DNA from: Halopseudomonas xinjiangensis
GTDB taxonomy: Bacteria > Pseudomonadota > Gammaproteobacteria > Pseudomonadales > Pseudomonadaceae
DNA: 64,000 nucleotides
Direction: 5' to 3'
Assembly: GCA_011050525.1 (NCBI GenBank)
Contig: DRFO01000030.1
Coordinates: 124,001 to 188,000, forward strand
Under the pieces are notes generated by a model. It did no database searches. It was not told where the DNA came from and saw nothing but the letters and a program-made list of their open reading frames with translations. The position numbers and the translations under genes are program-made. Below are positions 19,887-28,311 of the stretch, in pieces (positions within the stretch are counted from its first letter, which is position 1; every line of letters begins with the position of its first letter).

Positions 19887-21017
19887 ATGCGTGAGCCCAT
19901 CGAGCGGCGCGCTTCATTCTTTGATCGGGCGAGCCTTGCCAGCCAGCCTTGCAAAGGTCACAAGCACACTTTCATTCGTCCGTTTGTCAACGCATTCGGA
20001 TTGTCTTTGGTATTGGCTTCATTTACCGGGACAGCGGCCTTTGCCCAGTCTACGGATTACACCACTCTGCCCGCGGTCATGTCTCCCCAGGCCAGCACGG
20101 CTTTGCTGATCGACGCCGCGCAAGCCGGTGATCGTCTGGTTGCGGTTGGGTCTCGAGGCCACATCGTTTACTCCGATGATCAGGGTCTGAGCTGGAGTCA
20201 GGCGGCGGTACCTACTCGCCAATTATTAAGTGCCGTGTATTTTGTCGATGATCAGCACGGCTGGGCAGTGGGCCACGATTCGCTGATCCTGCATACCAAG
20301 GACGGCGGCCTGAACTGGGTTATCCAGTATCGCGATCCAGCTCTTGAAGAGGAGAGGGATGAAGAGGGTCTGGGTCTTCTTGAACGTCCCCTTATGGACG
20401 TATGGTTTCGTGATGCCAAGACCGGTTTCGCTGTTGGCGCTTACGGTCTGATGCTGCGCACCGATGATGGCGGCGCCACTTGGGAAGACCGCAGCAGTGA
20501 CATCGACAATCCGGACGGCTTCCATTACAACGCGCTGACCACGGTCCGCGATGCCGGTCTGTTCCTGGTGGGGGAGATGGGAACAATGTATCGGTCGCCG
20601 GACTTTGGTGAGACCTGGGAAACCTTGCAGGAGCTGCCCTACGATGGCTCCTGGTTCGGTACTTCCGGGACCCTGCAGCCAAATGTCGTCCTGGCTTGGG
20701 GCCTGCGTGGAAACGTGTTTCGTTCGGATAACTTCGGGGATAGCTGGGAACAGGTCGAGCTGATGACCCCCCGAAACGGCCCGCTTGAGTCAACCCTTTC
20801 CGGCGGCGGCCTTTCCAAAGATGGCAAGCTGACCGTGGTCGGGGTAGGCGGTGTGGTTGCTACCAGCGAAGATGCCGGCCGTACGTTCTCTGTTGCGATT
20901 CGTCCGGACCGCGTGGCGTTGGCCTCGGCGGAGGTTCTGGATGGCGGTCAGCTTCTGCTTCTGGGCCAGAACGGCGCAGTCAAGGCTACCGCAAATGGTC
21001 TGCCACTAAATCAATAA
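19887..21017 (+). CDS. Exported YCF48/BNR beta-propeller protein, copy 1
   Basis: 376 residues. A long basic N-region, hydrophobic core (about 38-50) and AFA cleavage site near residue 53 indicate Sec export. The mature protein has repeated propeller blades with Asp-box-like turns: YSDDQGLSW, HTKDGGLNW, RTDDGGATW, RSPDFGETW, RSDNFGDSW and TSEDAGRTF. This is the YCF48 / photosystem II stability factor HCF136-like family, often encoded beside RND exporters. ATG 19887 follows AAAGGGGG. The gene is 24 bases upstream of the RND gene and closely resembles the protein at 23622. A periplasmic partner or assembly factor for the exporter is inference. Confidence 0.88.
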   Translation: MREPIERRASFFDRASLASQPCKGHKHTFIRPFVNAFGLSLVLASFTGTAAFAQSTDYTTLPAVMSPQASTALLIDAAQAGDRLVAVGSRGHIVYSDDQGLSWSQAAVPTRQLLSAVYFVDDQHGWAVGHDSLILHTKDGGLNWVIQYRDPALEEERDEEGLGLLERPLMDVWFRDAKTGFAVGAYGLMLRTDDGGATWEDRSSDIDNPDGFHYNALTTVRDAGLFLVGEMGTMYRSPDFGETWETLQELPYDGSWFGTSGTLQPNVVLAWGLRGNVFRSDNFGDSWEQVELMTPRNGPLESTLSGGGLSKDGKLTVVGVGGVVATSEDAGRTFSVAIRPDRVALASAEVLDGGQLLLLGQNGAVKATANGLPLNQ

Positions 21018-21041
21018 TAATTACACGCCAGGAGAATCTGG

Positions 21042-23426
21042 ATGTCACAAGACAATTTCGATAATGAAGACGCTACCTTCATGGAGCGGTTGGTTTTCAA
21101 CAACCGCTTGACGGTGGTGGTACTGTTTCTTCTCATCACGGTATTTCTTGGTTATCACGCCCTTCAAATCAGGCCTGATACCAGTTTCGAGAAGATGATT
21201 CCGCTCGAACACCCCTACATTGTCAACATGATTGAGCACCAGGATGACCTTGCAAGTCTTGGCAACTCGATCCGCATTGCGGTAGCGATTGAAGATGGCG
21301 ACATCTTTTCCACTGAGTATATGGAAACGCTGAAGCGCATCAACGACGAGGTGTTCTTCCTTCCGGGTGTGAACCGGTCGGGGCTGCGGTCGCTATGGAC
21401 ACCCAACGTGCGCTGGACCGAGGTAACGGAGTACGGCTTCGATGGCGGGCCGGTAGCCAACCGTCCGGCCTATCTCACCGAGGACGATCTGGAAGAGCTG
21501 CGTATCAATGTGCTCAAGTCCGGGGAAATTGGCCGTCTGGTAGCAAACAACTTCAAGTCGACCATCATTGAAGTGCCGCTTCAGGAATACTATCCCAACC
21601 CTGAAAACCAGGGTGAGCTGATCCGCCTGGATTATGGACAATTTTCCCGTTTGCTCGAGGAAAAGATCCGTGATGAGTTCGAAGGCGAGAATCCCAACAT
21701 CAGCGTGCATATTGTCGGGTTCGCCAAGAAAGTCGGTGATCTGATCGAAGGCCTGGGGGCGGTTGTAGCCTTTTTCGGTGTTGCGTTCATCATTACGCTT
21801 TTGCTGCTGCTGTGGTTTACAAGCTGTGTACGCTCCACCTTTTCCGTGCTGGCGACCACCGTTATTGCCGTTATCTGGCAGCTTGGCTTGATCCGGCTGG
21901 TCGGGTTCGGTCTGGATCCTTACTCGATGCTGGTTCCGTTCCTGATCTTTGCCATCGGTATTTCCCATGGTGTGCAGAAGATCAACGGTATTGCGTTGCA
22001 GTCCAGCGATGCGGATACAGCACTACTGGCGGCGCGGCGGACCTTCCGTCAGCTGTTTTTGCCGGGCATGATCGCGATTCTGGCTGATGCGGTTGGTTTT
22101 ATTACCCTGCTGGTGCTGGATATCGGCGTTATTCATGAGCTGGCAATTGGTGCTTCGATCGGTGTGGGTGTGATTGTTTTTACCAACCTGATCATGTTGC
22201 CGGTGACTATTTCCTACCTGGGCATCAGCAAGAAGGCGATAGCGCGTAGCAAGGCAGATGCGGTGCGTGAGCATCCGTTCTGGAGGACCATGGCGTATGT
22301 GGCGCACCCCAAGGTGGCGCCTCTGATCGTGGTCATTGCCGTCGTCACAGGCACAGGTGCATTTTTCTACCAGAAGAACAACCTGGAAATAGGTGACCTT
22401 GACCCGGGTGCTCCTGAGCTGCGTCCTGACTCGCGCTATAACCAGGACAATGATTTCATCATCGACAACTATTCCACGAGCTCCGATGTTCTGGTGGTCA
22501 TGGTCGAAACGCCTCCCGAAATGTGCTCGTCGTATGAAACATTGGAGGCGATCGATCAGCTTCAATGGCGCATGAATAACTTGCCTGGGGTTCAGTCAGC
22601 GGTGTCGCTGGTGACAGTAGCCAAGCAGGTGATCATGGGCAACAACGAGGGCAATCTGAAGTGGCAGGCCCTGTCGCGCAATCAGGACAACCTGAACAAC
22701 GCGATCAGCCGTGCCCCGGAGGGGATGTTCAACAGCTCTTGCTCGCTGGCTCCGGTACTGGTTTACCTCAATGACCACAAGGCCGACACACTGACCCGCG
22801 CTACTGAAGCCGTGGAAGAGTTCGCCGAGGAATACAATACTGAAAACCTCCAGTTCAAACTGGCTGCGGGGAATGCCGGTATCGAGGCAGCTACCAACGA
22901 GGTTATCGCCAAGTCGGAGCTTACCATTCTGGTACTGGTGTACGTCTGGGTAGGTATCATGTGCTTCTTTACCTTCCGCTCGCTCCCGGCGACCATCTGC
23001 GTTGTGCTGCCGCTGGTTCTGACATCGGTATTCGGTAATGCATTGATGGCTTTCCTGGGCATCGGCATGAAGGTGGCGACGCTTCCGGTGATCGCTCTGG
23101 GTGTAGGGGTCGGTGTGGACTATGGTATTTACATCTATAGTCGTCTGGAGACCTTCCTTCGCCAGGGGCTGCCTTTGCAGGAAGCCTATTACGAGACCCT
23201 ACGCTCGACAGGTAAAGCGGTATTGTTTACTGGTCTGTGCCTGGCTATCGGCGTAGCGACGTGGATTTTCTCCGCCATCAAGTTCCAGGCGGACATGGGT
23301 CTGATGCTGACGTTCATGTTCATCGTGAACATGTTCGGCGCCATGCTGTTGCTTCCAGCACTGGCAAGGTTCCTGATTGATCCAGCCAAAATTCGCGCCA
23401 AAACGGCCTCCAAACTGCAACACTGA
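21042..23426 (+). CDS. RND superfamily exporter, HAE3/MMPL type, copy 1
   Basis: 794 residues with the RND pattern: one N-terminal helix (about 25-45), a large periplasmic loop (RPDTSFEKMIPLEHP and onward), five helices (about 230-400), a further helix near 435, a second periplasmic loop (DPGAPELRPDSRYN) and a final helix cluster (about 625-785) with GVGVDYGIYIYSRLE. Such HAE3/MMPL proteins move lipids or other hydrophobic compounds using proton motive force. SD AGGAGAAT precedes ATG 21042. There is no periplasmic adaptor or outer-membrane channel gene nearby; the BNR protein is the only partner. A terminator follows. Confidence 0.9.
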   Translation: MSQDNFDNEDATFMERLVFNNRLTVVVLFLLITVFLGYHALQIRPDTSFEKMIPLEHPYIVNMIEHQDDLASLGNSIRIAVAIEDGDIFSTEYMETLKRINDEVFFLPGVNRSGLRSLWTPNVRWTEVTEYGFDGGPVANRPAYLTEDDLEELRINVLKSGEIGRLVANNFKSTIIEVPLQEYYPNPENQGELIRLDYGQFSRLLEEKIRDEFEGENPNISVHIVGFAKKVGDLIEGLGAVVAFFGVAFIITLLLLLWFTSCVRSTFSVLATTVIAVIWQLGLIRLVGFGLDPYSMLVPFLIFAIGISHGVQKINGIALQSSDADTALLAARRTFRQLFLPGMIAILADAVGFITLLVLDIGVIHELAIGASIGVGVIVFTNLIMLPVTISYLGISKKAIARSKADAVREHPFWRTMAYVAHPKVAPLIVVIAVVTGTGAFFYQKNNLEIGDLDPGAPELRPDSRYNQDNDFIIDNYSTSSDVLVVMVETPPEMCSSYETLEAIDQLQWRMNNLPGVQSAVSLVTVAKQVIMGNNEGNLKWQALSRNQDNLNNAISRAPEGMFNSSCSLAPVLVYLNDHKADTLTRATEAVEEFAEEYNTENLQFKLAAGNAGIEAATNEVIAKSELTILVLVYVWVGIMCFFTFRSLPATICVVLPLVLTSVFGNALMAFLGIGMKVATLPVIALGVGVGVDYGIYIYSRLETFLRQGLPLQEAYYETLRSTGKAVLFTGLCLAIGVATWIFSAIKFQADMGLMLTFMFIVNMFGAMLLLPALARFLIDPAKIRAKTASKLQH

Positions 23427-23433
23427 TAGTCAA

Positions 23434-23467
23434 GCAAGCCCCGCCCCGCGCGGGGCTTGCTGTTTTT
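23434..23467 (+). terminator. Rho-independent terminator after first propeller/RND unit
   Basis: GCAAGCCCCGC pairs with GCGGGGCTTGC around a short loop, followed by TGTTTTT. It separates the two copies of the unit, so each is probably transcribed independently. Confidence 0.85.
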
Positions 23468-23540
23468 CTGCCCCGTTCTTCCTGCTGTTTTTCTTTCCCT
23501 TTATCATTTTCCTGATTAACAAAAGATAACCCCTGTCCGG

Positions 23541-23570
23541 TTGGCAGCCCTTGTTAAAGGCCGTTAGTAT
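23541..23570 (+). promoter_or_regulatory. Candidate sigma70-like promoter of second propeller/RND unit
   Basis: TTGGCA (23541-23546), 18-base spacer, TAGTAT (23565-23570), about 50 bases before the start at 23622 and after a strong terminator. This is a reasonable match by eye only; other spacings are possible in this AT-richer stretch. Confidence 0.4.
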
Positions 23571-23621
23571 TAAAAATCATGCCATTTGGCAGGTCTTAAT
23601 AAGAACAAGGGGGAATGGTCT

Positions 23622-24758
23622 ATGCGTATGCCTATCGATTGGCGTGCCCCATCCGTAGAAAAGGCGAGCAATATGTACCAGCCTGGCAGTGGTTCCACAC
23701 TATCTTTCCCGCGAAAGCTTATCTCGGTGATTGGACTGTCCGCAGCGATGGTCTGCGTTCCGGCTGCTCAGGTTTTCGCACAGGATGCCACGGAGTATGA
23801 GGATACTCGCTCAGCCGTCATGTCTCCTTTGGCGAGTCTGGCTTTGTTGATTGACGTCGTGAAAGCCGGTGATCGCCTTGTAGCTGTCGGCTCGCGGGGT
23901 CATATCGTTTACTCGGACGACCAGGGCGCATCGTGGCAGCAGGCCGATGTCCCCACTCGGCAGATGCTCACAGCCGTCAATTTCATCAATGCCAACGAAG
24001 GATGGGCGGTTGGTCATGATTCTCTGATTTTGCATACCACCGATGGGGGCGAGAGCTGGACCATTCAGTACCGTGATCCCGCGCTTCAAGAGGAAATCGA
24101 CGAGCAAGGGCCTGGCCTGCTTGAGCGCCCGTTGATGGATGTCTGGTTCCGCGACGCCAACACCGGTTTCGCCGTGGGTGCGTACGGCTTGATGCTGCGT
24201 ACTGAAGATGGCGGTGAAACCTGGAATGAAGTTGATGATGTCGATAACCCTAACGGCTTTCATTACAACGCGATCGCTCCGATTGAAGGGGCTGGGCTTT
24301 TCCTGGTAGGCGAAATGGGCACTGTCTATCGTTCGCCTGATTACGGCGACACCTGGGAAACCCTTACTGACGTGCCCTATGACGGTTCATGGTTTGGGGT
24401 GACTGGTACGGGCGATACTGGGGTCGTTCTAGCCTGGGGCCTGCGTGGCAACATGTTTCGCTCCGAGGATTTTGGCGACACCTGGCGACAGATTGAGTTA
24501 ACGGCGCCGGATGGCGATCCGCTGGAATCGACGCTGTTTGGTGGTGGGGCTTCCGCAGATGGCCAGGAAATCGTAGTCGTTGGCGTAGGCGGAATCGTCG
24601 CTGTGAGTGAGGATCGCGGTCGTTCATTCTCAGTGGCGGTGCGTCCGGATCGGGCAGCTCTGGCATCGGCGACGGTACTGGAAAATGGTCAATTGCTTCT
24701 GGTTGGTCAGCGTGGAGTGGTGAAAGCGGCCGAAAACGGCCTGCCTGCAAACCGCTAA
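23622..24758 (+). CDS. Exported YCF48/BNR beta-propeller protein, copy 2
   Basis: 378 residues from ATG 23622, which has AAGGGGGA seven bases upstream (the frame also opens at 23586 without a site). Signal peptide with cleavage near VFA-QD, about residue 53. The mature chain is nearly colinear with the copy at 19887: GDRLVAVGSRGHIVYSDDQG, GWAVGHDSLILHT, LLERPLMDVWFRDA and FHYNA are shared, and the same Asp-box turns recur (HTTDGGESW, RTEDGGETW, RSPDYGDTW, RSEDFGDTW, VSEDRGRSF). Differences cluster in the signal peptide and loops, which points to an old duplication rather than a recent one. Confidence 0.88.
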   Translation: MRMPIDWRAPSVEKASNMYQPGSGSTLSFPRKLISVIGLSAAMVCVPAAQVFAQDATEYEDTRSAVMSPLASLALLIDVVKAGDRLVAVGSRGHIVYSDDQGASWQQADVPTRQMLTAVNFINANEGWAVGHDSLILHTTDGGESWTIQYRDPALQEEIDEQGPGLLERPLMDVWFRDANTGFAVGAYGLMLRTEDGGETWNEVDDVDNPNGFHYNAIAPIEGAGLFLVGEMGTVYRSPDYGDTWETLTDVPYDGSWFGVTGTGDTGVVLAWGLRGNMFRSEDFGDTWRQIELTAPDGDPLESTLFGGGASADGQEIVVVGVGGIVAVSEDRGRSFSVAVRPDRAALASATVLENGQLLLVGQRGVVKAAENGLPANR

Positions 24759-24782
24759 TAGTCTTACACCAGGAGAATCTGG

Positions 24783-27128
24783 ATGTCGAAACATCATCAG
24801 GAAGTCGCTCCGCTAGTGGAGCGTCTGATATTCAACAATCGCATTGTTGTGCTCTTTGTCTTCGCGTTACTGACGGTTTTCTTTGGTTATCAGGCGGCGC
24901 AGGTCCGACCTGATACCAGTTTCGAGAAGATGATCCCCCTCGAGCATCCTTATATTGTCAATATGCTCGAACACCAGAACGATATGGACAATCTAGGTAA
25001 CTCGATTCGGATCGCCGTCGCTATCGAGGACGGTGATATCTTTTCAGCCGAGTACATGGAAACCCTCAAACGCATCAATGATGAGGTATTTTTCCTGCCG
25101 GGCGTGGACCGCTCGAGCCTGCGCTCGTTATGGACGCCCAACGTCCGCTGGACGGAGGTCACGGAATACGGCTTCGACGGTGGCCCGGTGGCGAATCGTC
25201 CGGCTTATGTCACCGAGGATGACCTTGAGGAGCTGCGTGAGAATATCCTCAAGTCTGGTGAGATCGGCCGCCTGGTAGCGAACAACTTCAAATCGACAAT
25301 TATCGAAGTACCCCTGCAGGAATCCTATCCCAATCCGGAAAACCAGAGCGAGCAGATCAACCTCGACTATGGTGAATTCTCCCGGCAACTGGAGGAGAAG
25401 ATACGCAACGAGTTTGAGAACGAGAACATCAATATTCATATCGTTGGGTTTGCCAAGAAGGTCGGTGACCTGATCGAAGGCATCATCAAGGTAATCATGT
25501 TTTTCGGGGCAGCCCTGTTGATTACCTTCGTGTTGCTGTTGATGTTTACCCGCTGCCTGAAAAGTTCGATAACCACGCTTCTTTGTTCGGTTATTGCGGT
25601 AGTTTGGCAGTTGGGCTTGCTGCGCACGCTCGGGTTTGGGTTGGATCCCTATTCGATCCTGGTCCCGTTTCTGGTGTTCGCCATCGGTATTTCACACGGT
25701 GTGCAGATCATCAACGGCATGGCAATCGAGTATGCAGGTGCTGAAGACGCCAACACAGCCGCCCGTCGCGCCTTTCGAGCGCTGTATATTCCGGGCATCG
25801 TCGCGCTGGTTTCAGACGCCGTCGGTTTCGTGACCTTGCTGTTGATCGAAATCGAGGTGATACGGGAGTTGGGTATCGCGGCATCGGTCGGCGTGGGTGT
25901 CATCATTCTCACCAACCTGATTCTGCTGCCGATCCTGATGTCCTATATTGGCATTGGGCGCCGTGCCATTGAGCGTAATCGCGATCTGGCATCGCGTCCC
26001 CAGAAGCTGTGGCTGGGCGTAGCCAAATTTGCCCATCCGTCAGTGGCGCCTATTTCGGTGGGACTGGCTATTCTGGCGTTTGCCTTCGGTATCTATTACG
26101 GCAAGAACGTCGAGATTGGGGATCTGGACCCGGGCGCACCGGAATTGCGGGCTGATTCCCGGTACAACCTGGATAACGACTTCATCATCCGCAATTACTC
26201 GACCAGTTCCGACGTGCTGGTGGTAATGGTAAGCACTCCGCCTGAAATGTGTTCGAGTTACGAAACCATGGAGGCGATAGACCAACTGCAGTGGCGCATG
26301 AACAACGTGCCAGGTGTGCAGTCGGCGGTGTCGATGGTGAGCGTGGCCAAGCAGGTTCTCATGGGGAACAACGAAGGCAATCTCAAATGGCAGACATTGT
26401 CGCGCAACCAGGACAACCTGAATAACGCCATCAGCCGCGCGCCACAGGGGATGTTCAACGCCCAGTGCTCCCTGGCTCCGGTCATGCTGTTTCTCAACGA
26501 CCACAAGGCTGACACGCTGCAGCGCGCGACCGCTGAGGTGGAGGCCTTTGCCGAGGAGTACAACACTGAAAATCTGGAGTTCAAGCTGGCGGCGGGTAAC
26601 GCCGGTATCGAAGCGGCTACCAACGACGTGATCGAAGCGTCGCAGACCAAGATGCTGCTGACTGTATATGCGGTGGTGATCTTTATGTGTCTGATTACCT
26701 TCCGCTCGATCCGGGCCGTGCTGTGTATCATCATCCCGCTAGCGCTGACGTCGGTGCTGGCGAATGCGTTGATGGCCTTCCTCGGTATTGGTGTGAAGGT
26801 GGCGACGTTGCCGGTGATTGCTTTGGGTGTTGGTATCGGGGTCGATTACGGTATCTACATCTACAGCCGTCTGGAAAGCTATCTGCGTCAGGGATTGCCG
26901 CTTCAGGAAGCCTATTACGAAACGCTGAAAACCACGGGCAAGGCGGTTACCTTTACCGGCTTCACCCTGGCTATCGGTGTGGCTACCTGGATTTTCTCAG
27001 CGATCAAGTTCCAGGCTGACATGGGAATCCTGCTGACCTTCATGTTCCTGTGGAACATGTTCGGGGCGCTTTGGTTGCTACCTGCCTTGGCGCGCTTCCT
27101 GATTCGCCCGGAAAAACTGCGCGACTGA
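24783..27128 (+). CDS. RND superfamily exporter, HAE3/MMPL type, copy 2
   Basis: 781 residues and same topology as the protein at 21042. Long identical stretches include RPDTSFEKMIPLEHPYIVNM, YNTENL and FKLAAGNAGIEAATN, together with GVDYGIYIYSRLE; the membrane helices are more divergent. The ribosome-site context CCAGGAGAATCTGGATGTC is the same in both copies, so the intergenic spacer was duplicated too. It may handle a related but distinct hydrophobic substrate, or work with the first copy; neither can be decided from sequence. A bidirectional terminator follows. Confidence 0.9.
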   Translation: MSKHHQEVAPLVERLIFNNRIVVLFVFALLTVFFGYQAAQVRPDTSFEKMIPLEHPYIVNMLEHQNDMDNLGNSIRIAVAIEDGDIFSAEYMETLKRINDEVFFLPGVDRSSLRSLWTPNVRWTEVTEYGFDGGPVANRPAYVTEDDLEELRENILKSGEIGRLVANNFKSTIIEVPLQESYPNPENQSEQINLDYGEFSRQLEEKIRNEFENENINIHIVGFAKKVGDLIEGIIKVIMFFGAALLITFVLLLMFTRCLKSSITTLLCSVIAVVWQLGLLRTLGFGLDPYSILVPFLVFAIGISHGVQIINGMAIEYAGAEDANTAARRAFRALYIPGIVALVSDAVGFVTLLLIEIEVIRELGIAASVGVGVIILTNLILLPILMSYIGIGRRAIERNRDLASRPQKLWLGVAKFAHPSVAPISVGLAILAFAFGIYYGKNVEIGDLDPGAPELRADSRYNLDNDFIIRNYSTSSDVLVVMVSTPPEMCSSYETMEAIDQLQWRMNNVPGVQSAVSMVSVAKQVLMGNNEGNLKWQTLSRNQDNLNNAISRAPQGMFNAQCSLAPVMLFLNDHKADTLQRATAEVEAFAEEYNTENLEFKLAAGNAGIEAATNDVIEASQTKMLLTVYAVVIFMCLITFRSIRAVLCIIIPLALTSVLANALMAFLGIGVKVATLPVIALGVGIGVDYGIYIYSRLESYLRQGLPLQEAYYETLKTTGKAVTFTGFTLAIGVATWIFSAIKFQADMGILLTFMFLWNMFGALWLLPALARFLIRPEKLRD

Positions 27129-27143
27129 ACGCAGTTACCTACT

Positions 27144-27172
27144 AAAAAGGCGCTCCGTGGAGCGCCTTTTTT
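27144..27172. terminator. Bidirectional terminator between RND copy 2 and SDR gene
   Basis: AAAAAGGCGCTCC, two-base loop, GGAGCGCCTTTTTT: eight strong GC-rich pairs extended by A/T pairs, with a T run on either strand. It serves the convergent genes ending at 27128 and 27185. Confidence 0.92.
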
Positions 27173-27184
27173 ATGCCGCGAGGC

Positions 27185-28201
27185 TTAACGGCGCTGTTTA
27201 AGCACCTTGGCGATGATTGCAATTGCACCGACCGCTCCCGCTGCAGACAGCGCCGCCGCCCTGGGATGTTGCGATGCCTTTACATATAGGCTGTTATTCA
27301 GCACCCGCCCCGGATAATTGCCGTGTACGCGGCCGTCGCCCGCTTTGCCCACATCCGCGTTATGGATGGCACCGTCTGGATGCCTGTCTGGCCGCCCGCT
27401 CTGCACCAGATCATAGATAAAGCTGCGACTAATCTTATCGGTAAAGGCGGGAGCGAGCTGCGCCATGCGGGTAAACATCTTCGAGTTTCCGATGTAGACG
27501 TCCCGTTGCGGATGCGCTGCGGCGTGGAGAATGCTTTGTGCGACGACCTCAGGGGTATACACCGGTGGCGGAAAGGTTGGCGCGCTGCTCAGATAGCTTT
27601 TCGAATGATCGTTGAACAGGGTGTCGATGGCAGGCGGCCGAACCAGGGTGACTGACACCGGCGACCCTGATTTTTGCAGTTCTATGCGCAAGGCATCAGT
27701 CATGGCTTTCACCGCATGCTTGCTCGCGCTGTAGCTGGAATGAAAGGGCATGGCTACGGCAGATTCCACGCTTCCAAGGTTGATAAGTGCTCCGCCTTTG
27801 TCGCGCAGATGCCTTGTTGCGATGGTGGAGCCGTAGAGGGTGCCCCAGAAGTTGGTCTGCATGACGCGGGCGTGATCCTCGTCACTGACTTGATCCATCC
27901 TTCCCCATACGGCGACGCCTGCGTTGTTGATCCAGGTATCGAAGCCGCCGAAGCGTTTGATCGTTTCACTGGCGACGCGCTCAAGATCTTCACGCTTGCC
28001 GACATCCGCCACTACATGCATAACGGCGTCGCCTGCCTTCAGATTTCGTTCTATTTCGGTAAGCGCTTCTTCGTTGCGGGCGACCAGGGTGAGCCTGGCG
28101 CCTGCCTTGCTTGCCGCCTTGGCCGTCGCCAGGCCGATTCCACTGGACGCGCCGGTAATTACAATAACCTGCTGGTTCAAGGGTTTCAGGGACAGTTTCA
28201 T
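27185..28201 (-). CDS. Short-chain dehydrogenase/reductase with C-terminal hydrophobic tail
   Basis: 338 residues. Classical SDR core: cofactor motif TGASSGIG (about 17-24), NNAG-type motif INNAGVAVWG (about 92-101), catalytic YSASKHAVKAM (Tyr about 156, Lys about 160). The family usually has about 250 residues; here a C-terminal extension ends in an alanine-rich hydrophobic helix AAGAVGAIAIIAKVL plus KQRR, which looks like a membrane anchor. GGAGG lies upstream of ATG 28201. Substrate unknown; an NAD(P)-dependent alcohol/ketone conversion on a hydrophobic substrate is plausible. Confidence 0.88.
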   Translation of the reverse strand: MKLSLKPLNQQVIVITGASSGIGLATAKAASKAGARLTLVARNEEALTEIERNLKAGDAVMHVVADVGKREDLERVASETIKRFGGFDTWINNAGVAVWGRMDQVSDEDHARVMQTNFWGTLYGSTIATRHLRDKGGALINLGSVESAVAMPFHSSYSASKHAVKAMTDALRIELQKSGSPVSVTLVRPPAIDTLFNDHSKSYLSSAPTFPPPVYTPEVVAQSILHAAAHPQRDVYIGNSKMFTRMAQLAPAFTDKISRSFIYDLVQSGRPDRHPDGAIHNADVGKAGDGRVHGNYPGRVLNNSLYVKASQHPRAAALSAAGAVGAIAIIAKVLKQRR

Positions 28202-28311
28202 TGGACCTCCATTGATTGCCGACGAACCGGCATGTTATGAGCCTCCTAAGTAGAAGCTCACACAGCCGGGCGGTTCCGGAGAAGAGACGAATGGTCGAAG
28301 CAGCTAGTACG

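Larger units (their letters stand above)
19887..27128 (+). repeat. Tandem duplication of the propeller-RND gene pair
   Basis: Unit 1 spans 19887-23426 and unit 2 spans 23622-27128, each about 3.5 kb, same order and strand, same 24-base gene spacing and same ribosome-site sequence before the RND gene. Protein similarity is high by eye through the periplasmic loops and lower in helices and signal peptides. Separate terminators mean two transcription units. Confidence 0.85.

Noticed and set aside
23541-23560. Possible sigma54 promoter (TTGGCA...TTGTT)
   Set aside because: The spacing between the GG and the downstream element is too short for a -24/-12 promoter; a sigma70-like reading fits better.
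19887-27128. Interpretation of the duplication as a mobile element
   Set aside because: No transposase, terminal inverted repeats or target-site duplications are visible at either edge; base composition matches the neighbours.
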